Shown one piece after another: positions 40,339 through 49,753 of a DNA stretch of 64,000 bases. A model generated the notes under the pieces. That model was not told the origin of the DNA. It saw only the letters and a program-made list of their open reading frames with translations, and did not search any database. The translations under genes were made by a program, and so were the position numbers. The stretch lies in the NCBI GenBank assembly GCA_964463135.1, contig CAYXBA010000017.1:1-64000 (forward strand). Direction: 5' to 3'. How positions within the stretch are numbered: position 1 is the first letter of the stretch; every line of letters starts with the position of its first letter. The stretch comes from UBA6898 sp964463135. Lineage in GTDB: Bacteria > Nitrospirota > Thermodesulfovibrionia > Thermodesulfovibrionales > UBA6898.

Positions 40339-40949
40339 TGAAAGGTTCTATGTTCCATGTTCTATGTTCTATGTTCTCAAAACCTCGAACACGGCAGTTC
40401 TACGTTCAGGGTTCAAAGTTTCGGAACACATTGAACATTGAACATCGAACATTGAACAGTCTTTATTTTCCCCTGCTCTCTGCTCTTAGCTCTCTGCTTT
40501 TTAGCCGTTCACGCTTCACGCTTCACGCTTTACGCTTCACGGCCTCTCAAGCCTTGAACGTTGAACCTCGAACATTGAACATCCTTTTCGCCCTCTGTCT
40601 GTTAGTGTCCGTTACTGCATCGGCCCAGACCGTGCCAGAGACGAAAAACCAGGGCGAAAAGGTATACATGGTAAATGACTACCGATATGTGCCGGCCAGT
40701 GAGGCGGACGATAAAGATACCGGGCTCTCGCTCTGCGGGACCCGCTGTAATGCCCTTTCGACCGACTACCTGAATGTCACCGAGGTGGGGGGCTGGAAGA
40801 TGATGAAGAATGCGCTGAACCAGGAGCTGCGGATGGAGCTGAACAGCCCGTTCCTCAAGGGTCATTGCATATGCATAGTCGACGAATATCTGGTATCAAA
40901 AGACGACCGTTTCAGTGACGAAAGAAGGCGATCGAGGGCTGAGAAATGA
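40338..40949 (+). CDS. Exported protein with about 90-residue repeat-encoded leader (hypothetical)
   Basis: The ATG overlaps the cytochrome stop (TGATG). About 85 codons derive from arrays (MFHVLCSMF, RNTLNIEHRTLNSLY, RFTLHALRFTASQALNVEPRTLN) before a signal peptide ILFALCLLVSVTASA. The mature part (about 110 residues; KVYMVNDYRYVPASEADDKD, GLSLCGTRCNALSTDYLNVTEVGGW, LKGHCICIVDEYLV) is Cys-containing and not recognised; its CxxxC and CxC pairs may bind a metal. An internal TTG start near 40554-40578 would give a normal-length precursor. Confidence 0.65.
   Translation: MKGSMFHVLCSMFSKPRTRQFYVQGSKFRNTLNIEHRTLNSLYFPLLSALSSLLFSRSRFTLHALRFTASQALNVEPRTLNILFALCLLVSVTASAQTVPETKNQGEKVYMVNDYRYVPASEADDKDTGLSLCGTRCNALSTDYLNVTEVGGWKMMKNALNQELRMELNSPFLKGHCICIVDEYLVSKDDRFSDERRRSRAEK
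40345..40590 (+). repeat. Compound array: GTTCTAT, TTGAACA, CTCTCTG, TTCACGC words
   Basis: Order along the strand: GTTCTATGTTCCATGTTC (40345-40372), GAACATTGAACATCGAAC (40424-40457), TGCTCTCTGCTCTTAGC (40471-40500), TTCACGC, TTCACGC, TTTACGC, TTCACGG (40509-40545), GAACGTTGAACCTCGAAC (40556-40580). Four families occur in one 245-bp stretch, downstream-type followed by upstream-type orientation. Confidence 0.85.
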
Positions 40950-41002
40950 TCCTTGATCAAAGGTTAATAAAAATGCAGCACTACACAAGGAGGTATAAGA
41001 CA

Positions 41003-41266
41003 ATGAAAAAGCGCTTAGCATTACTTTCAGGAATGTTGCTTACAGGTTTCCTGCTGGCAACTGCATTTGCAGGAAACACCGAACCGGCGCAGGGCAATGC
41101 ACCGCAGGGCCCGGCAGAGCAGAGCAATGTTTCACAATCCCAGATAGACACTGTCTCCAAACGCGAGGAGGCAAAAAAGCAGCAGAAAAAGAAGATGAGC
41201 ATCAGGGCAAAGAACCTCAAGAGCAGCCCAAGGCCCAATGACCAGCTCTTCCAGCATTCGAAATAG
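41003..41266 (+). CDS. Small exported Gln/Lys-rich protein (hypothetical)
   Basis: 87 residues from an ATG behind AAGGAGG (40988-40993). Signal peptide KKRLALLSGMLLTGFLLATAFA, cut before GNTEPAQG. The mature part is low-complexity and charged (SQIDTVSKREEAKKQQKKKMSIRAKNLKSS). A longer frame upstream lacks a ribosome site. It precedes the multicopper oxidase by 35 bp and is probably co-transcribed with it. Confidence 0.7.
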   Translation: MKKRLALLSGMLLTGFLLATAFAGNTEPAQGNAPQGPAEQSNVSQSQIDTVSKREEAKKQQKKKMSIRAKNLKSSPRPNDQLFQHSK

Positions 41267-41301
41267 ATCATGAAAAAGAGAAATAATACAGGGGGAATAT
41301 C

Positions 41302-44300
41302 ATGAAAAGGCGATCCTTAGATCTTATTCTTGCGATCATGTTGGTTTTTGTGACACTGTTATCAGGAGGGCTTTCCGAGGCATATCTTGCGCCCGACTAC
41401 AGCAATCCTGATTTTGCGCCAGGAGGGGCAACGCCCTTTACCATTGGCCCGGGTGTTCTGCCTGACTATCTCACCGCCCCCAACTGGGCTTTTACCCCGC
41501 CCCTTCGGAAATTCATAGACCCTCTGCCGGGTCTCTGTGTGCCAACAGCCGCTAACAGGTACTGTGCAAGCACCGGCATGTCCGACAAGAACATTCCGGT
41601 TGCGATCCCGGACATCGTCACATACCCCGGCTCTGACTATTATGTGATAGAGCTGCGTCAGTACAGCGAGAAGATGCATAGTGACCTCAGCAACCCGACC
41701 ACATTGAGAGGCTATATTCAGGCCAACAAAGGAACAGATACCTCTGCCTGCACTGATCCGTCCTTGCCTGGCGGCACACCCTGTACGTTTGCCCAGAACA
41801 CCGTGGTCCCGGCAGTCATTCACTTCCTCGGCCCGATCATCGTTGCAAAGAAGGACCGGCCGGTGCGCGTACTCTTCAAGAATATGATCAACCCCGGCGT
41901 TGACGGCGACCTTTTCCTGCCTATCGATGACACGATCATGGGCGCAGGCCCTTATGATATCAATTACAACCCTGTCACCAAGGTGGGACAGGCCATGGTT
42001 TCGGGCATGTTCAGCACCAACCGCGCAACCCTGCATCTGCACGGCGGCAGAAGCCCCTGGATCAGTGACGGCACGCCGCACCAGTGGATAACACCTCCTG
42101 GAGAGGACCCGAACTATCCCCAGGGCGTCAGCGTAGAGAACGTCCCGGATATGCCGGCCCCTGCTCTTGACTCCGGTCAGCAGACCTTCTACTGGACCAA
42201 TCAGCAGAGTTCGCGTTTTATGTTCTACCATGACCATGCCTGGGGCATCACCCGCCTCAACGTGTACGCAGGTGAAGCAGCAGGATATCTGATCAAGGAT
42301 ACGGTGGAGGATAACCTGATTAACGGAGGCATCATCCCGGCAGACGAGATCCCTCTCGTGCTCATGGACAAGACCTTTGTCGATGCAGCCACCATTGATC
42401 AGACTGACCCCACCTGGAACTGGGGCACAGGCGCAACAGGCACATCAGGTGTGGTCACCTGGGTGACCGTGACCAACGGAGGTTCAGGTTATGATCCGCT
42501 CAATCCTCCTGCAGTCACCATAACAGAAGGCGCCAATACTACAGCTGTTGCACAGGCAGTGGTCTCTTCCGTGGTTTCGTCCATAACCCTTGCTGCCCCC
42601 AATTTCGGCGGTTCAGGCTATGTGGCGCCGATCATCATGATCGACGATCCGACCGGCAGCGGCGCAGTTGCTGAGGCAGCGATAAACGCAGCCGGTGTGA
42701 TCACCGGCATCACCGTCACGAGCGGCGGCTGGGGCTATTCAGCGCCAACCGTCACCATTGCAGACCTGAATAAGGATCACACCCCTGCAACCACCGCAAC
42801 AGCAACCGCAGCCATAGCAACCAGTATCTCGGCTGTAGCGATCCTTGACGGCGGTTCAGGTTATACGAATACCATAGCCTCGCCGACCGTGGTTACGATC
42901 GATCCGCCCCTTGCCGGCACCCCGGCAACAGCGGCGGCTACCGTAACCGACATTAAGCTGGCAAAGACCGGCGATCTCTGGTGGCCTCACGTGTACATGC
43001 CTGCGCAGAACCCGTTCGACGTAAGCGGCATTGCACCTATGGGCAGATGGGCTTACGGCCCCTATTTCTACCCTGCCACGCCCAACCTGTATCAGCCGAT
43101 TCCGAACCCGTACTACAGCCCACTCTGTGATCCTGCGGATGACACCACGCCCGGAAGCTGGGGCGGTTTCTGCCAGTCCCCTGAAATTCCCTCTACACCT
43201 AACCCGTCATGGGGAGCTGAGGCCTTCATGGACACGCCGATGGTAAACGGCACAGCATACCCGTATGTCAATCTTGAGCCAAAGCCGTACCGGTTCCGGA
43301 TTCTCAATGCAGCTCATGACCGGTTTATGGCACTTTCACTCTTTCAGGCAGTCGACAAGACCGGGTACACCAATCCGACACCTGCACCCTATGCTACCTC
43401 AGGTGCTGCTGCTGACCTTACTGAAGTGGCCATGATCGATGCCTCTGTCCAGGCCCTTGCTGCTGAGCCGGGATGTCCTGCGACCTGGCCTGCAGACGGC
43501 CGTGCAGGCGGCGTACCGGCCTGCTCCACCAAAGGTCCTGACTGGATCATGATCGGCAATGAGGGAGGCTTCCTTCCGATGCCGGTAGTAATCCCTCCGC
43601 AGCCTGTGACCTGGAATCTGAACCCCAGCATGTTCAACGTAGGCAATATCAACGGCGGGTCCCTGATCCTCGGCCCTGCCGAGCGCGCTGACGTGATCGT
43701 GGACTTCTCAGATCCAAAGTATTACGGCAAGTCCCTGATCGTGTACAATGACGGCTCAGCCCCCTGGCCTGCACTGAACCCGCAGTATGACTTCTATACC
43801 GGTAATCCGGATGGGACGGGATCAGGCAGCGCGCCCTCGACCCTCCCGGGCATGGGCCCCAACACCCGCACCATCATGCAGATCAATATCTGTGATCCTG
43901 TAGCTGATCCTGGAAATTGCACTGCAGGTACACCCTTTAACCTGGCCAAACTGCAGGATGCCTTTGATCCGACCGTAGATACAGCCTCGCTTGGCGCAAA
44001 TTTTGTCCAGGGAGTTTTCCAGCAGGGCCAGGACCCGATCATCGCAGCACAGGGTGATATGAACCCCACTGCTGATCCGATGCTCTACGAGGCCTTTCTC
44101 GGCACGCAGGACTATAGCGCTTACAGCAAGGCCTACGGCACATTAGGAGCCCCTGCAGTATTCCCGACCATCTATCCGGACTGGGGCGTCTCCCGTATCA
44201 ACGATTCGCAAATTAAGTTCAAGACCCTTACTGACACCAGCGGAACCTTGTCCGCAGTGCAGAGCTATGCCATGAAGAGGAAGTCGATCCATGATGAGAT

Positions 44301-47300
44301 GGGCGCGACCTTCGATGATTACGGCCGTATGCGTGCAGCCCTCGGTCTTGAAAAGGCAAATGGCGGCGCGTTGCAGGTCAACTTCATTGTCCAGACGTAC
44401 AGCTCGCCCGTTACCGAGGACCTCTATCCGGACGGCATCCAGGTCTGGAAGATCACGCACAATGGTGTTGACACGCACCCGATCCACTTTCACCTCTTTG
44501 ATGTTCAGGTCCTCAACCGCGTCGGCTGGGACGGCTTTATCCGCCTGCCTGACCCGACCGAGATGGGCTGGAAAGAGACCGTAAGGATCAGCCCGCTGGA
44601 AGATACCATTGTTGCCATCAAGCCGGTACAGCCGCAGCTTCCGTTCGGTCTGCCGACAAGCTGGCGTCCTCTGAACCCGGCAACACCGCTCGGCTCTACC
44701 ACTGAGCTGACGCAGATCGACCCGGTTACCGGCAATCCGAGGGTGACCACGAACGAGTTCAAAGACTTTGCGTGGGAATACGTGTGGCACTGCCATATCC
44801 TCAGTCATGAAGAGAACGACATGATGAGGGCCATGGCATTCCATGTTGTCGAAACACTGCCGCTTGCGCCGACCATCCTGAACGCAGTTGCAGCCGGGCA
44901 GGCGGTCGATCTCACCTGGCGGGACAATTCGCCCAATGAGATCGGGTTCACCATATTCCGGTCTGAAGGCGGAGGGCCCTTCACCGAACTTGCCAGCACA
45001 ATAGCGAATGCAACCGCGTACGCGGACGCCAGTGTCCTGATGGGCACCAACTACCTCTACCAGATGATTTCGTACAACGCAGCCGGCAATTCGGCACCCT
45101 CGTCGAACATTGTTGCGGTAACAACACCCGTGGTCGTAATGACAGCGCCGATCAGCGGTTCCACCTTTACTGCTCCGGTTGATATCAACCTGAGCGCGGC
45201 TGCTGCTGCATCAACCATATCAGTGTCGTTCTACGACGGCGCAACGTTTATCGGCGCTGACGGCACTGCACCCTACTCGATCACCTGGACAGGGGCATCA
45301 GCCGGCTCTCATACGCTCACTGCTGTGGCATTTGACGGTGTCAACAGCGTCACCTCAGCACCGGTCACCATCACGGTCATTTCCATCACAGACGCCCCTG
45401 CCACGCTGACCGTGCCTGCCACGGGTGCCGGGGTCGGAAGCAACACCATCAGCTGGACACCAGTCATAGACACCGGGGTCATCTACCAGCTGGAGCAGTC
45501 TGCCAATGCCTTTGCCACTCCCGGCACGCTCATCTACAGCGGCGCTTCCACCAGCACAGGCGTCACGGTGTACAATAACGGCACCTACTCCTACAGGGTC
45601 CGGGCTACTGCTTCCGGCAAGGGTCCCAGTGTCTGGACGAATGGGGCAGACTGGGTAGTCACGATCCCAACCGCACCACCAGCATCCATAACAGTGCCAA
45701 CAGGGAGCGGTGCCGATTGGTTTACTGTCTCCTGGGGTGCATCTCCGACAACCGGAGCCACCTATATTCTGCAGGAATCGACCACAGGCGACTTCAGTGC
45801 TTCGCCGGATATCCCTGTCAGCGGCCTTTCGCTGACTGTCACCGGCAAGACCAACGGCACCTACTACTACCGGGTCAAGGCGGTCAACCCGCCGATGGCC
45901 GACAGTGGCTGGGTCACTGGCTTAAACGGCTGCCTGGTCGCTCTTCCGACAGCACCACCGGCTTCGATCGCCGTGCCTGCCACCAGCACCAACGGCAGTT
46001 TCACGATCTCCTGGGGAGCTTCACCGACCCCCGCGGCAACGTACACGCTTGAGGAATCGACCAGCCCCATCTTTGCTGCAGGTACTGTCACGCAGGTAGG
46101 GACCGGCATCCTCGCAACCTCACAGCCTATCAGCGGCAAGGTTGACGGCACCTTCTACTACCGGGTCAGGGCAATCGCTCCTGGATACACTGTCAGCACT
46201 GCAACCGTCGGGACCAACGGCTGTGCCATACTCATGACCACGATCACCAGCCCGGCAAATGCTGCGGTATTAACAGAAGGAGCCACGATACCGATAGCAG
46301 CCACCGCAACGACACCGGCAGGATATGCGGTCGCAAGGGTCGATTTCTACGAATCCAGCACCCTGCTCGGCAGCGACACAATTGCTCCGTTCGGGTACGA
46401 CTGGACAACAGCCTCGCTCGGTTCGCACAACCTCTCGGCTGTCACTACGTACACCAGCGGTAATGTATCCATGTCGCCGGTGATTACCATCACCGTCGCG
46501 GGCGCTTTGCCTCCTGTGACCCTCACAGCAGCCCCCAGCGCTCCGAGCTACGATCTGGGGAGCATCATAACGCTTAATGCCACACCGACTGTTGTGGCAG
46601 GGGTGAACATTATCCTGGTCGGGTTCTTCGATGGGGCCACATGGCTCGGGTATGATGTTGTCGCGCCATACAGTTACGATTGGACACCGGCTGCAGGCGG
46701 CACGCACGATCTGACAGCAGTGGTCTATTACAGCAACGGCGTAACGTCCGACTCGGCGATACTGCCGATCACGATCAATGGCACAGTCGCAGCACCGGCT
46801 TCTATCACCGTACCGGCGACCAGCGCAACCGGAAACTACGTAGTTTCCTGGGATGCCTCGACAACCGTTGGGGCAACCTATGTTCTGGAGGAATCCACAA
46901 CAGCAACGTTTGATATTGGCACCGTGACGCCTGTGGCCGACCGGACAACCCCGACCTCGGCGACGATAACCGGGAAAACAACCGGGACTTACTACTATCG
47001 TGTTAAAGCGGTAAAGGCACCGATGGCAGAGAGTGGATGGGTTGCTGGAGGGACTGCGTGTGAGGTAAGAATCAACGTAGCCTTACAGGCCAATGGAGGG
47101 GTAGCAACGGCATCGTCGACGTATACGGGTTATCCTGCCACAGCTGTAAACAATGGGGATCGGTATGCATGGCCGACAAACGGTACTTGGGTGGATAATA
47201 CTTCTGGTATCTATCCCGACTGGGTTGATATTACCTTTAACGGGCAGAAGACTATCAATCAGGTTGATGTCTTCACGTTGCAGGACAATACAAGTGCTCC

Positions 47301-48056
47301 TGTTCCGCCAACCTTGGGCATGACCTTTACCAGCTACGGCATCACAGCCTTTGATGTCCAATACTGGAATGGTTCTGCCTGGGCAACGGTTACGGGCGGG
47401 AGCATTGTCGGCAATAACCATGTCTGGAATCAGATCACCTTCCCGGCTGTGACAACCGACAAGATTCGTATTCAGGTCAATGGCTCTAAGAATAGCTACA
47501 GCCGAATTGTTGAAGTTGAGGCGTGGACCACAAATGTCGCACCGGCACCATCTGCAGCAGTGACGTTGACCGCGCCCATAGATGGAACCGTATACCCGAT
47601 CGATCCTGCGTCAATTGACCTGACTGCAAATGTAGTAGGAGCAAACGGCTGGGTCACTAACAGGGTCGATTATTATAACGGCGCTGCCCTGATAGGCACT
47701 TCATCAACCGGGCCGACATACAGCTTCACCTGGACTCCAGTCCCGGCAGGAACCTATACCCTGACCGCCCAGGCAGTTGAAAGCCTGGGGGCGACATCGA
47801 CCTCAGTTGCAGCAACCGTGACAGTGGGAGCACTTCCTGTCAACGTAGCCTTACAGGCCAATGGAGGGGTAGCAACGGCATCGTCGACGTATACNNNNNN
47901 NNNNNNNNNNNNNNNNNNNNNNNNNNNNNNNNNNNNNNNNNNNNNNNNNNNNNNNNNNNNNNNNNNNNNNNNNNNNNNNNNNNNNNNNNNNNNNTCAATG
48001 GCTCTAAGAATAGCTACAGCCGAATTGTTGAAGTTGAGGCGTGGACCACGCCTTAA
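41302..48056 (+). CDS. Giant multicopper oxidase with Ig-like, FN3-like and two discoidin domains
   Basis: Secreted multicopper oxidase; substrate unknown (metal ion or phenolic). All four copper motifs are present: HLHG (His245, His247), FYHDHAW (His310, His312), HPIHFH (His1059 onward) and HCHILSHEENDM (His1163-Cys1164-His1165, axial Met1174), defining a three-cupredoxin enzyme of about 1190 residues. Between domains 1 and 2 lies an insertion (about 385-555) of four GGSGY/GGWGY repeats. The C-terminal half has FN3-like and Big-type beta-sandwich units and two near-identical F5/8-type C (discoidin) domains, suggesting attachment to surface glycan. The true end is the TAA at 48054-48056. The 100-N gap shifts the apparent frame; replacing it by the 350 bp missing from the second discoidin copy gives 7005 nt, exactly 2335 codons. 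GGGGGA precedes the ATG. Confidence 0.85.
47072..47531 (+). repeat. Discoidin domain repeat, complete copy
   Basis: A 460-bp unit encoding VALQANGGVATASSTYTGYP ... NSYSRIVEVEAWTT. Its first 55 bp are identical to 47840-47894 and its last 55 bp to 47995-48049, which flank the N gap. Confidence 0.85.
47840..48049 (+). repeat. Discoidin domain repeat, second copy interrupted by gap
   Basis: Only 55 bp on each side of the gap are present, each identical to the corresponding edge of the first copy. If the copy is full-length, 350 bp are missing where 100 N are written. Confidence 0.85.
47895..47994. other. Assembly gap of 100 N
   Basis: A scaffolding placeholder, not a measured length. Flanking 55-bp overlaps with copy 1 suggest a de Bruijn graph k of 55 and a collapsed repeat. 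Confidence 0.95.
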
Positions 48057-48091
48057 TACTAAAGCAAAATATTGGGCAGCTTTTGATTCAG

Positions 48092-48121
48092 GGCAAGGCA
48101 GTTTCGTGACACTGCCTTGCC
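48092..48121 (+). terminator. Stem-loop after the multicopper oxidase gene
   Basis: GGCAAGGCAGT - ttcgtgac - ACTGCCTTGCC: a perfect 11-bp stem starting 36 bp after the stop. Only a weak T-rich tail (TGCTCTTACTTG) follows, so termination may be Rho-assisted. From 48122 to 48363 no other gene is evident; GTGTCCGACATTTTTTTGG at 48207-48225 resembles an IS end but has no partner here. Confidence 0.65.
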
Positions 48122-48363
48122 TGCTCTTACTTGTTGCGTCATATTTCTGAAATCTTCGCAATCCGCGATTTCCATAATGTCCGCAATGTTTTATAAATCA
48201 TAAGTGTCCGACATTTTTTTGGAGTCGCCCCATGTTTAACAAGCTGATATTTTCACAAGTCATCGACATGACATCATACCCCTGCATACATTTCGATGCT
48301 TCGTTACCCGCTATCAGGGGAAATACGACGTTTACCGATGTTTTCCTTATTTAAGAAGCTAAA

Positions 48364-48854
48364 AATGAAGGGCATTATACTTGCCGGTGGCCGTGGTACC
48401 AGGCTATCCCCTCTTACCAAAGTAACGAACAAACACCTGCTGCCTGTGGGACAGGAGCCCATGATCTTCCATTTTGTTCGCCAAATGGTTTGCGACGGGG
48501 TTACAAACATTCTGATTGTGACAAGCACCGAGCATATGGGTGACGTGGTTCGTCTGTTAGGCAGTGGGCAGGACTTTAATTGCGCCTTCACCTATCGCGT
48601 TCAGTGAAAGCAGGCGGTAGTGGGAGCCTATTGCTTTGACCAACAGGTATGGGATATTATTCAAGGACTTGAGCCTTCGCCCCGTGGGGAGCATGAAATT
48701 ACCGCTGTGAATAATGAATATATTCGGCGCAAGGCCCTCAAATACGATATTGTGGAGGGGGGATTGGACAGATGCAGGCACATTCGAGAGCTTGGCAGAG
48801 GCCAATGCCATGATGCTTGCCTGCAACAACCGCATCATAGGAACCCAACCATGA
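48364..48854 (+). pseudogene. Sugar-phosphate nucleotidylyltransferase (RmlA-like) remnant
   Basis: The 5' part reads MKGIILAGGRGTRLSPLTKVTNKHLLPVGQEPMIFH, the nucleotide-binding signature of RmlA-type enzymes, to a stop at 48605. The same frame then resumes with family C-terminal sequence (GAYCFDQQVWDIIQGLEPSPRGEHEITAVNNEYI). Compared with the usual 240-residue short form about 80-90 central residues are missing at the junction. A further single-base insertion near 48760 (GGGGGGATTGG) shifts the ending WTDAGTFESLAEAN out of frame. It is non-functional; dTDP-glucose for the fdt genes must come from another locus. Confidence 0.85.
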
Positions 48855-48884
48855 GAGCCATCCTTGTCATAGAAGGAGATATCC

Positions 48885-49349
48885 TTGACAATCCATCGAC
48901 TTGCTGACGTGCAATCAAAACAGATCGGTCAAGGTACTAGCATCTGGCAATATGTCGTGGTTTTGCCGGGCGCTGTTATCGGTGACAATTGCAATATTTG
49001 CTCACACTGTTTTATTGAGAATGATGTTGTTATTGGCAATCAGGTGACAATTAAGAACGGCGTGCAATTATGGGATGGCCTTCGCGTCGAGGATGATGTT
49101 TTTATCGGTCCGAATACGACGTTCACCAATGATCCCTTTCCCAGAAGCAAACAGCCATTTACTATACGCAGCATATGGATTAAGCGCGGCGCATCGATAG
49201 GGGCAAATGCAACTATTCTTCCCGGTGTAACAATAGGTGAAAATGCCATGGTAGGAGCTGGATCTGTTGTTATCAAAGATGTGCCACCAAATACATTGAT
49301 AGTTGGTAACCCTGCCAGGGTTATCAAACATCTGGGTGATAAACAATGA
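48885..49349 (+). CDS. fdtC: dTDP-3-amino-3,6-dideoxyhexose N-acetyltransferase (FdtC/WbbJ type)
   Basis: Left-handed beta-helix acyltransferase, 154 residues, with hexapeptide repeats (VLPGAVIGDNCNICSHCFIENDVVIGNQVTIKNGVQLWDGLRVEDDVFIGPNTTFTND). The opening IHRLADVQSKQIGQGTSIWQY is characteristic of the FdtC/QdtC group that acetylates the 3-amino sugar with acetyl-CoA. It starts at a TTG 6 bp after AAGGAG and overlaps the next gene by 4 bp. Together with the two genes downstream it forms a complete Fuc3NAc-type branch. Confidence 0.82.
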   Translation: MTIHRLADVQSKQIGQGTSIWQYVVVLPGAVIGDNCNICSHCFIENDVVIGNQVTIKNGVQLWDGLRVEDDVFIGPNTTFTNDPFPRSKQPFTIRSIWIKRGASIGANATILPGVTIGENAMVGAGSVVIKDVPPNTLIVGNPARVIKHLGDKQ

Positions 49350-49753
49350 ATATCAATAATTGCAAGATCATAGACCTCCCAAAGATAACTGATCCTAGAG
49401 GCAATCTGACCTTTATAGAAGGAAGTAGGCATGTTCCTTTTGATATCCGACGGGTTTATTATCTGTATGATGTGCCCGGAGGTGGTGAGCGGGGTGGCCA
49501 TGCCCACAAAGCTTTGCACCAGTTGATCGTCGCCATGTCAGGAAGTTTTGACGTACTACTGGATGACGGCAGAGAGAAAAAGCGGATACATCTAAACAGG
49601 TCATATTACGGGCTTTATATCTGTCCGATGATCTGGAGAGAACTTGATAATTTCTCGTCCGGGTCCGTCTGTATGGTCCTTGCTTCCAATCCGTATGATG
49701 AGTCCGATTATTTTCGCGACTATAATGATTTTCTCAAGGCATTACAAGCTTGA
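49346..49753 (+). CDS. fdtA: dTDP-4-oxo-6-deoxyglucose 3,4-ketoisomerase (FdtA type)
   Basis: WxcM-like cupin of 135 residues: IIDLPKITDPRGNLTFIEG, RRVYYLYDVPGGGERGGHAHKALHQLIVAMSGSFDVLLDDG, YGLYICPMIWRELDNFS. The His-Ala-His of RGGHAHK is the catalytic signature of FdtA/QdtA. It converts dTDP-4-keto-6-deoxyglucose into the 3-keto sugar; FdtA versus QdtA stereochemistry (Fuc3N versus Qui3N) cannot be decided by eye. The stop overlaps the next gene's TTG. Confidence 0.85.
   Translation: MNINNCKIIDLPKITDPRGNLTFIEGSRHVPFDIRRVYYLYDVPGGGERGGHAHKALHQLIVAMSGSFDVLLDDGREKKRIHLNRSYYGLYICPMIWRELDNFSSGSVCMVLASNPYDESDYFRDYNDFLKALQA

Noticed and set aside
48057..48150. Multicopper oxidase continuing to 48150
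   Set aside because: That frame exists only because 100 N replaces about 350 bp; the discoidin frame ends at 48056.
48207..48225. GTGTCCGACATTTTTTTGG as an insertion-sequence end
   Set aside because: No matching inverted end, target duplication or transposase lies within reach.
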